From positions 24,175,159-24,239,158 of the forward strand of contig JAJEKV010000002.1 in NCBI GenBank assembly GCA_021234155.1: a stretch of 64,000 bases of DNA. Direction: 5' to 3'. Both the position numbers and the translations under genes were made by a program. The stretch is from Isoetes taiwanensis. Taxonomy: Eukaryota; Streptophyta; Lycopodiopsida; Isoetales; Isoetaceae. Below are positions 45,241-56,428 of the stretch, piece by piece. How positions within the stretch are numbered: position 1 is the stretch's first letter; every line of letters starts with the position of its first letter. Below the pieces are notes generated by a model, which did not search any database, had not been told where the DNA came from, and saw only the letters and a list, made by a program, of their open reading frames with translations.

Positions 45241-47571
45241 CCGAAGTAAACTATAAATTATGCATGCCATACGGGTGTTGGTAGAGGAAATGGTAGCCCG
45301 ATTCCATTGGGCGATATGATGGCCATAGATGCCAAGCACTTCATCGATATAATCCGCCAGTCTGCTGGGAAAGTATTTGGTTTCACCGGGCAATTTGTAA
45401 AGGGAAACCATGTAATTCTTGGTGGGATAACGAAAAGAGAGAAGCAAGGTCTAAGCTGCCCACGGATGCATAAGGAAACCAAGCTGGTATAAAAAGCTCT
45501 TGAGAGCTAAGAAACGCCATTTCTCAGGGCCCGGCAATTGGAGCTCAAAGAGCACTTGAAGGAACGCCCAAGGCCTTACGGAACCTGAGCGAAGGAGTGA
45601 CCAGCCTGCGTGCTTGATATGGACGATCTGCTAAAAATGGTCCAGGATATTTACGCCAAAAGTAACAGCGATGGGATGCCTTTATTATCTTGGGATCTTT
45701 GATCTTTTTTTCGAGGCCCGATGTTAGAGAAGCTATTTCCGGCATGGAGAACAATAAAGCACATGATTTAGATGGGATATGCATTGAATTGTTTAAATGG
45801 GGAGGAGATGGAACAATTCAAATTCTCGACACGCTTTGTTGAATATGTGTGCATAAGGGCTGCCAATAGCGAGAATGGAAGATGAATAGGGTGCATCCCA
45901 TTCATAAATCACGGAGATAAGAGCTCGATGACACAATTATAGAACTATCTTGCTTGGCAGTACATTCTCAAAAATCCTTGGTAGTCTGTTGGAGAGTAAG
46001 TTGAATGCATGGGCAGAAGATAACATGATAACATGAAACGTTCCATATGTCGTGCGGGTTTAGTGAGGATCATAATACTTTGGATCATCTTTGTGACTCT
46101 TGGTCTTGGTGGAAAAGGCTAAGGCTCCTAATTCAGCACTCTACATAGCATTCATTGATTTTGCTAAAGCGTTTGATACAAGTGTTCAGAGAAAGGGTTG
46201 GCGATAGAATGATCTGACTTTGGAGTTCCCGAGGAAGTCGAGCTGCAGCCTCTCGATTTGGGCGAAGTATTGGTTACATTGTCATCGGGAAATGGATCTG
46301 CTGGTTAAAAACACAATAGGTGTTCGCCGGGGGTGTCCGCTTTCTCGGACGTTATTTGGCCTTTTCATAGACGAGCTGGATGAATGGTTCAGGGCACGTT
46401 CAGCTAGCGAGGACCGTGTTAGGCTCATATGTTCTTCAATTGTTGTTATCTTGAGATGATGTGGTTTGTTGGCCAACCGCAAACATGTGCTCCAATCTCA
46501 TCGATCTGGGGCTGTTTTGTGAGGCGAGACAAATGGCGGTGAACAACGCTAAATCCAAGATCATGATCTTTGGCACGAGGGATAGGCCAGCGTTTTTCTA
46601 TCAAGGACAGGAAATTGAGGTAGTGGAGAGTTATAAATATTTGGGCATTGATTTTTCTGCGAAGCACACATGGAAAGAATGTATAAAACGGAGAGCTACA
46701 GGGGGGAAAGCGGCATTGTACAGTATGCAAGTCAAATGTTCTAGAATCTCCTTGCATGATTGGGTGCTTAAGAAAAAACTTTTTAAATCCTTGGTTCAAA
46801 CAGTGTTGTTGTATGGAGTTCCGGTTTGGGGGCCGACCATTTCTGCAAAGCTTTGGGGACAGATTGAAGCAGTCCAGAAACTGTTCCTGCGAGAAGAGTT
46901 GGGCGTCAAAATCCAAATACCGTATGCAATAATATTAGCTGAGGCAGGTATGTTCCCTTTGGAATTAGAAGCATTATTTCAAACCATCAGTTATGTTAAT
47001 AGGATACGTGAGCACTCTGATGACCGCTTGTCTCATCAAGCTATGATAACCTTCGAGCGGCAAAGGCTGGTTGCATGACGTCATGGATTGGGCAAAAGCC
47101 GGGGGGGGTGAGGAGTAACTGGCCATGTTGTAAGGCTGATGCCCGAGCTCTTGTAGAAAGCTTAGCAGTTAGTAGACTGTGGCAGGACCCTGGCAGCAGG
47201 ATGAAACTTTATCGCCTCAATGTGAACCCAATGGGAGAATATAAGCACCAAGAATACTTGTTGGCTGACGTTCCGAGATCCATGAAACACCTCATTGCAG
47301 ATTCTGAACTTGTTTCACCGCATTAGAGGTGGAAACTGGCAGATGGTCGAAGACTCCAATGGAAGAGCGGTTTTGTAAATTGTGTGACACAGGCAGTATT
47401 GAGGATGAGAACCATGTGTTTATTCACTGTCCAGCATACAGCGATATACGGGCTAGAGCTGATTTCCAGTTTTCTGATTTTCAAACATTATTGTTGTTGC
47501 CATCATATAGTTTAGGACTTTATATCAAAGCGGTGGATGCACACCGTAGTTTCTTGCTTAAGAACAGTTAA
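45241..47571 (+). pseudogene. LINE ORF2 reverse transcriptase and C-terminal region, degenerate
   Basis: RT motifs in order: NKAHDLDGICIELFKWGGDG (about 45750-45810), ALYIAFIDFAKAFD (46138-46178), VRRGCPLSRTLFGLFIDEL (46320-46380), a decayed (A)DD position at about 46455, then NNAKSKIMIFGTRD, YKYLGIDFSAKHTWKECI and LVQTVLLYGVPVWGP (46540-46840, open for 205 codons). A CX2C...HX4C motif follows (FCKLCDTGSIEDENHVFIHC, 47371-47430), as in many LINE ORF2 C-termini. Several stops occur before 46.3 kb; the 3' half is better preserved. Confidence 0.87.
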
Positions 47572-47624
47572 GATCTTGTAAATGAGCGCTCCATGGCCTT
47601 TTTAGGGCCCCAAAGAGCTTGATC

Positions 47625-47652
47625 AAATAAATAAATAAATAAATAAATAAAT
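47625..47652 (+). repeat. (AAAT)n LINE tail
   Basis: Seven AAAT units end the element. A tetranucleotide tail instead of poly-A is seen in some LINE clades. Confidence 0.8.
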
Positions 47653-47699
47653 TCTAACGCAGCATTTCTTCATGGAAGGCCTCCAAATTCTGCCACGTC

Positions 47700-48270
47700 C
47701 AAGCAATTATGTCTTCGATTCGCGTAGCGAATCGGCATTCTTGCTCAAGACGAGCATGCATGCATTGCATGCGTCGCATGCGTTTTGGGCCGTTCTTCAG
47801 GTTGGGCGTTTGCTACTTATTGCGGAGTTCTTCATCGGCGTTTCGCCGGTGGCTTCCTCTTCTCTCGGCGATTACCTTATTCTCTTTGATTTGTTTCGAG
47901 GCGGGGAGGGGCTTCTTCCTGCTTTGGTTTGGCCAATTTGGCGTTGCTTTCTAGCTGTCTTTTTCGGCCTTTAGCCTTCATCCTGTGACCTTAGTCCTCG
48001 ATCCTAGTTTGTTAAGGAAGTCCTTTGGTATTCGCGCTTTGTTGGTTTCATGCGGTCGCGGTGCAAGAATGTCTTCGATTTGGCGTGGCGAAATCGGCAT
48101 TCTTGCTCAAGGCGGCATGCTGCTCATTGCATCGTCGCATGCATGCATCGCTATGCGTTTGGGGCCGTTCTTCCAGGTTGGGCGTTTTGCTACTTATTGC
48201 GGTATTCTTCATCGGCGTTTCATCGGGCGCTTCCTCTTCTCTCGCCCGGTACCTTATTCTCTTTGAACCC
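47700..48270 (+). repeat. Direct duplication, period about 360 bp
   Basis: Copy A (about 47705-47897) and copy B (about 48065-48268) share ATGTCTTCGATT, CGGCATTCTTGCTCAAG, GGGCCGTTCTTC, TTGCTACTTATTGCGG and TTCATCGGCGTTTC. Both have variable GCATGCATGC-rich cores. A short third piece, CTTTGTTGGTTTCATGC, occurs at about 48036 and 48727. No gene is seen up to 49.4 kb. Confidence 0.85.
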
Positions 48271-48894
48271 ACCCTCCCTCCCTTCTTTGTTTATTATATT
48301 TTTGTACAAGTTACGTTTTATCATGTTTTCCACCCGATGGGTGATGCTTTTTCCACCTTTGGGTGATGCTATTCTACGGTATGTTTCTCGTTTGTTGTGT
48401 TGGTGATGTGCAGTACAGGTTGGCGGCGCCATCCGTTTTGACTTCTCCATGCGGGGTTTTGGGGCGATTCTATGCCTTCGTTTGTCTAAGCCCCTTGCGT
48501 AAGGCTTATCACTAGGTTTTTCTCGAAAACCCGAAGGCGGGGTTTTTAATCACGGTGATAAGCTTTCGGCGGTACATCAACCACTCATCTATTAGCATTG
48601 TATTTGTTTTTGGGGTCCAAATGATATAATTGGATTTTCCCTTTATTTTTTGGGTAGTTAGCATGTGTGCGACTATCCCTCATCCCACCATTGTAGAAAT
48701 CTGCTGAGATGAATGAGAAGCCTATGGGGCTTTGTTGGTTTCATGCAAGTCGCAGTGCAAGTATGACATTAACTATGTACCTTTACATTCTCTCATGTCT
48801 GCACACCTCTTCCTTTTGAAACAGAGCCCCCATTCATTAGATTCAAAGTTAAAGGAAAGGAAAAGGCAATGCTGGCTATGGGAGCCGTCGTCAT

Positions 48895-49100
48895 TTCTGA
48901 CACCAGCTTCCAGCGACACCCTGAGACATTTTTTGCTGCACCACAAGAATAGAGTCCATGGAGATCTATATGCAAAGGAGTAACAATATCTTTCCTCTCA
49001 TTTCAAGGCAATGCCTCATGGTTATGTCGATTTTAGTTGTGGTAATACCATCTTTCAACGACACCCTGAGACGTTTCCTGCTGCACCACTAGAATAAACT
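48895..49100 (+). repeat. Direct repeat of about 50 bp, period about 153 bp
   Basis: CGACACCCTGAGACATTTTT...TGCTGCACCAC (about 48912-48946) recurs as CGACACCCTGAGACGTTTCC...TGCTGCACCAC (about 49059-49090). Confidence 0.75.
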
Positions 49101-49429
49101 ATGGTGTTGTAACTCCAGCAAATTTGTATTGTATATGATGCTGAATATTTAAAGAAAAGGACCATCGGACATTCAATTCTGAGATATAAGTTATTCTCTG
49201 TTGCCTGGACAAGAAGCAATTGTTCCAAGTCTTTCAATATGGTATGAATTCTCCTACTTTGTTTTTATGATTCTCATACTATAGAAACTCTTAGCCTTCA
49301 TGCTAGGTTGCAATTATTGGCCTTGATCTCATGTTATCTATGTTATGCCCCAAAGCCATGATGTTAGATGAGAAAATTATGAGATGGGTATGTTTATGAA
49401 TGCTTTTATTGGTTAATAATTATCAGACA

Positions 49430-49580
49430 TACTGAATCAATTGTTCACAAAAGTCTTTGCTAGAGTTCTAGCTATGGTTCCCAACAATGGCATCACATTC
49501 GCCTTATGGTCTTTTACTGCTTGGTATGGCAGCGCCCTTATGCATGGACATGCCCACAATGCCCAAGTAATGACTACTAG
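49430..49580 (+). pseudogene. Possible ABCB transmembrane-domain fragment
   Basis: The frame 49441-49570 reads VFARVLAMVPNNGITFALWS, then FTAWYGSALMHGHAHNAQ. It resembles the TMD helix of plant ABCB proteins (G-x-x-x-A-x-W-x-x-x-x-W-Y-G-S-x-L). It is short and has no adjacent ABC motifs. It could be a piece captured by a neighbouring transposon. Confidence 0.38.
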
Positions 49581-50399
49581 ATCTGTTCTGCTTTCACATT
49601 TCTTGCATTGTCTAGATAATAATCGATTAGAAATGCAGAGGAATTTCTCCTTTCACGTCAACTATAACTTGAATCTCTAAAATAACAGTGATGATTATTA
49701 AATCTAGAGGAATTTGTACTTTGAAATGCTATAATATGAATAAAAAAATGAAATTACATTGGGTATGCAATTGTACCTTAATTTTGAGCCTCCATGTGTG
49801 CCATAAATTTGGATTTAAAAGTTAATTTCTTACAACTCCAAACTTCTTCCAGACAAACAATGTGAACACATGCTGCTACTTATTGTCAGATTGGGACTTT
49901 TATTTCTTTGACGAATTTTCAAGTTTCATGGGCAAAGTAATATTCACAAGATTGCATGCAACCCTTATTGAATCTATGCCCATCATTCACGTCCATCTAT
50001 CAAGACTCATGGATATCTGCCGAACATTCTTTTTAGAAATAGAAAATTATGTTGTGTAGTAGTGATTGGCAGTCATAACTTAGGATAAGTCAAATGTGCC
50101 AAAAAAAAAAATAATGGTAACAGTTTATATTGTGGAGATGTAAAAATGATGCGAACCGAATTTGAGAATAGCGAGCATGTGGTTGTGGGGTTGTATACAT
50201 ACCATCTTCAATTCTATTATCTTCATTTTTTGTGAGTTGGCAGTGCCTAAAGCTTTTGTTATCGTTGCGTTTTGGTCTGTATATTGATATTCGTAAACCC
50301 TTCACATCTGTCACTCCATTACATCCATGTACATTTACTATTTTTTGTTCCACCTACATATCCTATTATGTCTATCCATTCCACACGTTCACGACTAAT

Positions 50400-50428
50400 G
50401 CCCGGCATCGCCGGGCACACGTTTCTAG
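50400..50428 (+). mobile_element. Helitron-like 3' terminus
   Basis: Hairpin GCCCGGC-ATC-GCCGGGC (50400-50416), spacer ACACGTTT, CTAG at 50425-50428, then T. This meets the CTRR-plus-hairpin rule and the A/T insertion rule. The ABCB fragment at 49.4 kb may lie inside the element. The 5' end was not identified. Confidence 0.6.
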
Positions 50429-50745
50429 TATGATTTAAATAGGTAATATAGGTTATTACTCCATTTTCCTTTTATGTTAATGTCACCTCAGGGCAAAATG
50501 ATACAACTGGTGATCATTGATAAACCGAGACACCCAATGTACCTTTTGGCCCTTGCAGCCAATTGTCTATTATTTGGTGTTAGGGTTGATGCTAACTTGG
50601 ACATGGAATTACTAGAAGCATAACCAAAGCTACATCTACTGTGTACCTCTATTTTTGTACTCGAAACATAGATGGGATTAATTTATACAAATATTATACA
50701 TGTCTACTTTCAATATACATAGTAATAACTTACATATATAATGTA

Positions 50746-50800
50746 TCCTCCTATATTATAAAATCGTGGCGTCTGTCTGTCCCTCCACCCCGATCGACAG
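50746..50800 (+). mobile_element. Helitron-like 5' terminus
   Basis: A|TCCTCCTATATTATAAAA followed by a GTCTGTCTGTCC run strongly resembles plant Helitron 5' ends. A CCCCGATCGACGG-type repeat follows (50793-50850). Its 3' partner was not found, so the element may be truncated. Confidence 0.45.
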
Positions 50801-51819
50801 TCTAGATTGTCCCAAAGTCCATCTGCCCCGATCGACGGCCCATATTTGTCCATTCGTCCCTCCAACCGATTGATGACTTAGATTGCATCAATCCCTTTTA
50901 AAACAAAAAGGTACATCTTTGTTTTTCAAAAGGATGCGCTTAGGAAATTTCTCTATGGAAGGAGACTCCAAAGCATTACTACTTTGACACAACGATCCCT
51001 AACATCGTGATATGCCCGTTTCTTCTGGTGGCGAGAGCCAGCCATAGTTCCTTTAGCCGATCTCTGAAGGAAAGCTTTGGCTTTAGCTTTGGTCTTGGCT
51101 ACTCTAATTGAATCATATGCAAATTTTTCTTTTTCGTTTCATATGGAAGGAGAACAGGTGGCCAAAAGCTTTTTTCCAGCTTCGTCATGGCTGTATTGGG
51201 CCAGACAAATTTGCAGTAGTACAAAGCAAGAAATGTTTCTATGGGCTTAATTCGGCACCTTGCATTGCAGGTAAGTTTTAACCCTCCTAACTTTGCTTTT
51301 GGTCTTAGAGTGTCATTTACTTTATTACTTCTTGGTGCATATGAATGGAAAACGAAGGCAGATCTGGAGAAGATTACATGAGTTATAGCTTCTGCTGAAC
51401 TGAACTGAAGCCTATTGAAGCAGAAAGCATGGACACACCCAACATCTACTCCGTTAAAAACAGAATCTATAGGCCTATTTCAGAGTCTCCTCTTCAGATT
51501 TCATAAATAATCATCTCTTCCGGTGATGGCAACTATGGTAGAGGTTTGATTGCACAGGAATTTAGTCTCTCTTTCCTTTCTATTTCTAAAATTGAGTTCT
51601 GTGTTGCTTGACGATGGAGTTCTGGCAAGATCGATTTAAATTAATATTGGAGTTTTACTCCATATAGATACTAAGATGCATTTAATTAAAGTGGATCAAA
51701 CCTCGAAATTTGGGACTCGGACTGAAAATGGGACTCATACAATTTTTTTTTTTGGATTGAATGCTTGAATAGAATTTTTTCTTAATAAAAACAACAATAA
51801 CATTTACAAAGAACAATCC

Positions 51820-52160
51820 GAAAAAAGAAGGGGAGACGGTGGAGAAAGAATGGTAGGAAGGAAGGGGAGATGGAAGGGAGGGAGGGAGGCAAAAGAATGG
51901 AAGGGGAGAAGTTGGGGGAGAAGTTGAGAGAAGTCATGGAAGGGGATAAGTTAGAAGAAGGGGGGGGAGGAAGTTCGGAAAGGGGGTTGAGAAGAGGGGC
52001 AAAGGGAGGTGGGTAGAGTGGGAAGAGTTGGGGGGGAAGAGGTGAAGAGGTGAAGGGGAAGGGGAAAGGTGAGATCAAAATATAATTAATAATTAATTCA
52101 ATTAAATATAAAATAATTTAATTAATTTAATTAAATAAATAATTAATAAAAAAAATATAA
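51820..52160. repeat. Polypurine (GA/GGA-rich) tract followed by TAATTAAT tract
   Basis: About 250 bases of almost pure purine with many GGG and GGGG runs on the plus strand, then 80 bases of nearly pure A/T. The minus-strand ORF through it (51782-52078) is a Pro/Ser/Leu low-complexity artefact. Confidence 0.85.
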
Positions 52161-52184
52161 ACGTTCTCTTCTCTTTGCTCGGTT

Positions 52185-52312
52185 TATTGGCTAGTCCATT
52201 GGTTTAGCAACTAAGAGATCTTGTGTTCAAGTCTTTGGGGGTCCGTCATATGTCCTCGTGGACGCTGCCGATGTGGCATGACGTAAAAATACTATCTATC
52301 TATCTATCTCTT
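52185..52312 (+). mobile_element. tRNA-derived SINE-like unit with (TATC)n tail
   Basis: A box A-like TGGCTAGTCCATTGG (52188-52202) and a box B-like GTTCAAGTC (52225-52233) are spaced about as in tRNA-derived pol III promoters. A body ending GCCGATGTGGCATGACGTAA and a (CTAT)n tail follow. The body's 3' part recurs in inverted orientation at 58629-58672 with a different, (CTC)n, tail. Confidence 0.5.
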
Positions 52313-52332
52313 CTCGACTACTGAGTCGAGAA
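52311..52332. repeat. TTCTCGACT/AGTCGAGAA hairpin
   Basis: Nine-base arms with an ACTG loop; the same core as the hairpin array at 53.7-54.0 kb. Confidence 0.8.
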
Positions 52333-52335
52333 TTG

Positions 52336-52995
52336 GAAGCTGGATTTGCCTCTGCCTCCAGATCCTTCGTTATCTTCTTCACGTTGGGCATTTCTGATCT
52401 TGAAGCTGGATTTGCCTCTGCCTCCATTTGCCTCTGCCTCTGCCTCAAAATCATGAAGCCGGATTCACCTCTGTTGCACTCAGACCTGTAGCTTTGGCTC
52501 TAATTGCAAGGAGTGACCTGCGCCCTCTGCAAGATCTGGAGGGGTAGCAACTGCCAAAGCTGACCAGAATGTCTGCACCTCTGTCCAAGACCTCTTTCTA
52601 TGGCTTTGGAATACGAATCACTAATTCAACGACAGATCTTATGCAACACAACAGATGAAAGGAAATGGTTCTTGGATAGCACAGCTCCGCTTCCATGCCA
52701 TAGCCAGGATCTTGAGAGCTCGCCATAGCCAGCCATGATTTCGTAAGTGTACCAAATTTCTTCTTCTCAAAAAGGTACGTACCAAATCTCCCCCCCTTTT
52801 CAATTTCAAATTTCGAAAATCTCCCCCCTTTTCAATTTCAAAATTTGAACTTAAGAGGTGGGAGAAAAAAAAAGCCAAATACTGAGAGAAAAAAGCGGAA
52901 TAATAGAGTGTACGTAAGAAAAAAAAATACGGATATAGCGTGGCCAATGGGTTATTTTTCTAAGGTTAATGGGTTATTTTTCTAAGGTTAATGGG
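52336..52995. repeat. Cluster of short tandem duplications
   Basis: GAAGCTGGATTTGCCTCTGC occurs at about 52336 and 52399 with (GCCTCT)n extensions. A CTCCCCCCTTTTCAATTTCA unit is doubled at about 52786-52850. A 23-bp AATGGGTTATTTTTCTAAGG unit is doubled at about 52948-52995. Confidence 0.8.
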
Positions 52996-53695
52996 AAAAA
53001 AAGCGGGGTACGTACCAAATTTTAAATTTCTAGGATAGGCTGGAAAAAAAAGCTGATTACAGTAATATATTACAAACATACCATTAATTGGGCTATAATT
53101 TTATTAGTATCGCCCATATAAATATTTGAATTTTTGTCGCAAATTAATAGCATGGTTGTGTTTATATGTGTGCTTGTATAATCATATTTTACACCTTATG
53201 TTGACCTTAGAGGTGCTAGGCATATAATTCTTATGTCTAAGATAAAAAGTTGGCTTATACAAGATTATAGTATACTTTAAATTAGTTCACTTTATTTCAA
53301 CGGAAATGATGCATGGCTATACTATATATTGCTTTGCATGGACCATGTGCTAGTATGCTATACTTATACTATATAACTATATATTGCTTTGTATGGATTG
53401 TGTGCTAGTATGCTAATGCGTGTATTATGAAATTGTGATAGTATAAAGTACTAATGTGTGCTAATTAAGCTGTGCTAGTATAAAAATGCTAATGTGTGCT
53501 AATACTGTGATAGTACAAAAACAATTGTTAAATACTAATGTGTGCTAAATACTAATGTGCTGTGAGAAAAACAATAAACTATGGTGTGATAGAATAATAA
53601 AGTATGGTGGAAAATTAGATGGATAGATAGATAAAATGATGCTCCGCAAAAATAATCTCTGGCCCTTGAAATTGCCTTTTTTTTTACTCGAGTTT

Positions 53696-53971
53696 GCCTT
53701 TCTCGACTTCATAAAGTTGAGAAAGGCCCTCAAACTGCGTTTTTTTGGCTTTGGTGACTTTTCGACCATGAGTCGTGAAAGGCCTTCTGACCTCTAAAAC
53801 CTGCGTTTTTCGCTTTGAGCTGCCTTTCTCGACTCGCGAGTCGAGAAGGGCCTTCTAACCCCTAAAACCTGTTTTTAAGCTTTGAGTTTGCCTTTCGACT
53901 TCATGAGTCGAGAAAGGCCTTCACTGTGTTTTTCCCTCGGTGCCTTTCTCGACTCGCAAGTCGAGAAAGGC
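53696..53971. repeat. Array of five hairpin units (GCCTTTCTCGACT..AGTCGAGAAAGGC)
   Basis: Inverted repeats at 53696-53727, about 53751-53783, 53822-53851, 53890-53918 and 53942-53971 share GCCTTTCTCGACT...AGTCGAGAAAGGC with 2-6 base loops and compensating changes in some arms. The third unit contains a perfect 20-bp palindrome. The linkers are also related (CCTAAAACCTG, TTTTT, GCTTTGAG). Confidence 0.88.
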
Positions 53972-54011
53972 TCTATTTTGTATTTTCAAAAATGGCCCTA
54001 AGAAGCGTGTT

Positions 54012-54360
54012 TTATTTTATTTTTTTTGCTTGTAGCATCACTTGACTAACTTGATTTTGTCTTTTTAGGTCCTTATCTCGACCCGGATAGCACATGCTTG
54101 GGAGCAATGAAAAGACCAGTTCATTGAAGAAAGGTGCGAGAAGAGGGTGGTGACATCGAGTTGGACATACAAGCACGTGGCCCATGAAGGAACTCCTCAT
54201 ACAAATTTCTATCGTGCGTAAGTTGCTCTCGTGACTTGGAGAGAGCTCCATAGCGCCCTTTGCACTAGGTGGTTCATGTGTGAAGAGGGTGTAATCATTG
54301 TGCCCATCGACCACTATGGTCTCTTCACCCTTGTAATATATATTGTAATGTGCCCATTTA
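54012..54360 (+). other. Unassigned protein-like plus-strand segment
   Basis: A shifted plus frame reads VALVTWRELHSALCTRWF then EEGVIIVPIDHYGLFTLVIY (about 54210-54345). It looks like part of a transposon-encoded or plant protein, but it is interrupted and I do not recognise it. Confidence 0.25.
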
Positions 54361-54836
54361 TAAATATAAGGTATCTCAAAACTAGTATTTTTTGGTGATT
54401 AAGTAAACAATTTGCTTAATTTTTGTTGAAATTTGTGATCTCTTGTCTACCCACCTAAGAAAATAGAGCCAAAATGTTCAACTAAGAATCTTTTTCAACT
54501 AGAACTTTGGTTTCAATCTGTAATGAAATTCCTATGTTTGAGTTGCATTGTTCTTGTTCTCGACTTCGCTATCGAGAAAACCGGAAGAAAGCTTGGATGC
54601 ACACTCAATGACAAAAATTCGAATTATGGGGTTTTTGGTCGGGGGTGCTCCTTTTTGTGTAAAATAACAGGGTTCCGAAAAAAAGTGGGAATGGAATGAG
54701 ACCCACTTTAATTAAATACGACTTTACTCAATGCCGCAATTTTTTACATGGAAACTATTTTAGAGTTACATTGAAGAGGGATTTCAGATATAATGGAGCA
54801 GCGTAGATGCTATAACTTCACCTCCAAAGCATACGG

Positions 54837-55140
54837 TCTATTCTCTGAAATACATGAGGCAAGTATCTATGCATGCACATCAATGCATTACTTTTTTGCA
54901 GGTAAGAACTATTAAATGGTTGCCAAGCGTATGATATCTGCTTATACTGCATTACACAGTCAGTTTGATGAAATGCCATAATGAATGTGTCTATTCTCTG
55001 AAATACAAGAGGCAAGTATCTATGCATGCATATTAATGCATTACTTTTTTGCACATAAGAACTATTAAATGGCTGCCAAGGTATGATATCCGCTTATACT
55101 ATATACATACACTTTGATGAAATGCCACAATGAATGTGTT
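54837..55140 (+). repeat. 153-bp tandem duplication
   Basis: Units start at 54837 and 54990 (TCTATTCTCTGAAATACA) and share CAAGTATCTATGCATGCA, AATGCATTACTTTTTTGCA and GAAATGCCA.AATGAATGTG. Confidence 0.9.
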
Positions 55141-55677
55141 CTTCTGGATCTCTATCTATTTCACAGCAATGACATATACTCCGAAGGGTAAAGAAAAAGG
55201 TGTTCAAACCAATGCCATAGTGTGATATTGTTATGCCCAAGAAAGGCATTTGAATGTAGTTTTATGGACTGCTCTGCACATTATTGTCAATGGCATCTGT
55301 CTTTGCTTAAACTATTTCATTTCTTAGTAGACATAAAGTGGATATGATGAATGCTTTTCAATTTATTATGGATTCTTTTCACCGCATATATGAATTGATC
55401 AATCAACATTCTTATAGGTACCACTACTATGTTGAATTACACGTGCAAATTTTTTTAGTTTTGTACCTACTTTATGCATAACCATACATCTATGCATTAA
55501 GATGCTCTATGTTACTTATATTGTAAAATATGATATTGATGCAAAGGGAGAAATAGGAACATTTAACATGTTCCAGCCAACATATAGACTTACACATGCC
55601 AACTCTTTAAAAGGTTATCTAACGAAAAATCTACATGCGCGAGTCGTTCGTAGATTGGCTTATCATATACAGGCTCA

Positions 55678-55844
55678 AGACCTATACCCAGCAACGATGC
55701 GCACCATTTCTTTATATAAAGCAGAAGTCATTATTCTATGCAAGAACAATTAGTAAAATGTGAAGACCTATACCAGGCAATGCTGGAAACGTTTCTTTAC
55801 GTAAAAAGGACATTATTTTATGCAAGAACATTTAGTAAAATGTG
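55678..55844 (+). repeat. About 83-bp tandem duplication with hairpin-like core
   Basis: Both units run from GACCTATACC to TTAGTAAAATGTG. The core (CCCAGCAACGATGCGCACCA and CCAGGCAATGCTGGAAACGT) resembles the GCCCAGC..GCTGGGC hairpin and ACGTTTCTAGT end of the Helitron-like termini, now decayed. Confidence 0.7.
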
Positions 55845-56049
55845 ATTTTCCTCACAAAAAGATTATAATACCTTGGCGTAACACAAAACTTAACTTATTT
55901 TACTATTGTTCAAGTATTTATTACATTTTTAATTTACATCCGTTTGCCCCTCCACCTTGGTGGACGGCTTCGATTATGCCATATGGAATGCAATGTTGTT
56001 AAAAAAACCCGTTTTTTATTTTTAAAGTACCTCTATAAAAATCATGATT

Positions 56050-56085
56050 TGATACCCCCCCCCCCAAAAAAAAAAAAAAAAAAAA
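56050..56085 (+). repeat. Poly-C/poly-A junction
   Basis: Eleven Cs run directly into about 23 As. Homopolymers of this kind are also prone to assembly error. Confidence 0.85.
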
Positions 56086-56404
56086 AATTTGCACATTCTT
56101 TGCACTGCTTTATTGGACATATTTACTACTGTTAAAATGCATATTTTTGCTACAAGTTATAAGACTAGCATGCCAACAAGTAAATCAGAAGCTTAAACTG
56201 CTATTAGAAACTATTAAGTTCAAGTACAAAGATACCATAGTTGTTTTGCCATGCAATTTTTAAGAAAGTTCAGAAAAACATTATTATAGATGTTAAGAAA
56301 TATAAGAATTTCATATATAAGGATTAATAATTTCAAGAATATCATATATTTGGATTAAAAAAAAAAAAGATTTTTAAGCATTTTTAAGGATTTTAAAGAT
56401 TTTT

Positions 56405-56428
56405 AACGTATTTTATATAAAATACGTT
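56405..56428. repeat. 24-bp perfect AT-rich palindrome within TTTTTAA-rich region
   Basis: AACGTATTTT mirrored around TATA, flanked by many AAAGATTTTT and AAAACGTT repeats from 56345 to 56500. Confidence 0.85.

Larger units (their letters stand above)
43450..47655 (+). mobile_element. Non-LTR retrotransposon (LINE), about 4.2 kb
   Basis: Order: ORF1 with coiled coil, AP-type endonuclease, reverse transcriptase, C-terminal Cys-rich motif, then an (AAAT)n tail at 47625-47652 preceded by a GGCC-TTTTTA-GGGCC stem. This is the standard LINE layout. The 5' end is placed only roughly (about 43450). No target-site duplication was found: the sequence after the tail, TTCTAACGCAGC, has no upstream match that I can see. 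Clade uncertain; plant LINEs are usually L1 or RTE. Confidence 0.88.

Noticed and set aside
51782-52078. 98-codon Pro/Ser/Leu ORF on the minus strand
   Set aside because: It is a translation of a polypurine tract with low complexity and no protein features.
53696-53971. CRISPR-like array
   Set aside because: Repeats are hairpins with homologous linkers, not identical repeats with unique spacers, and the DNA is plant nuclear.
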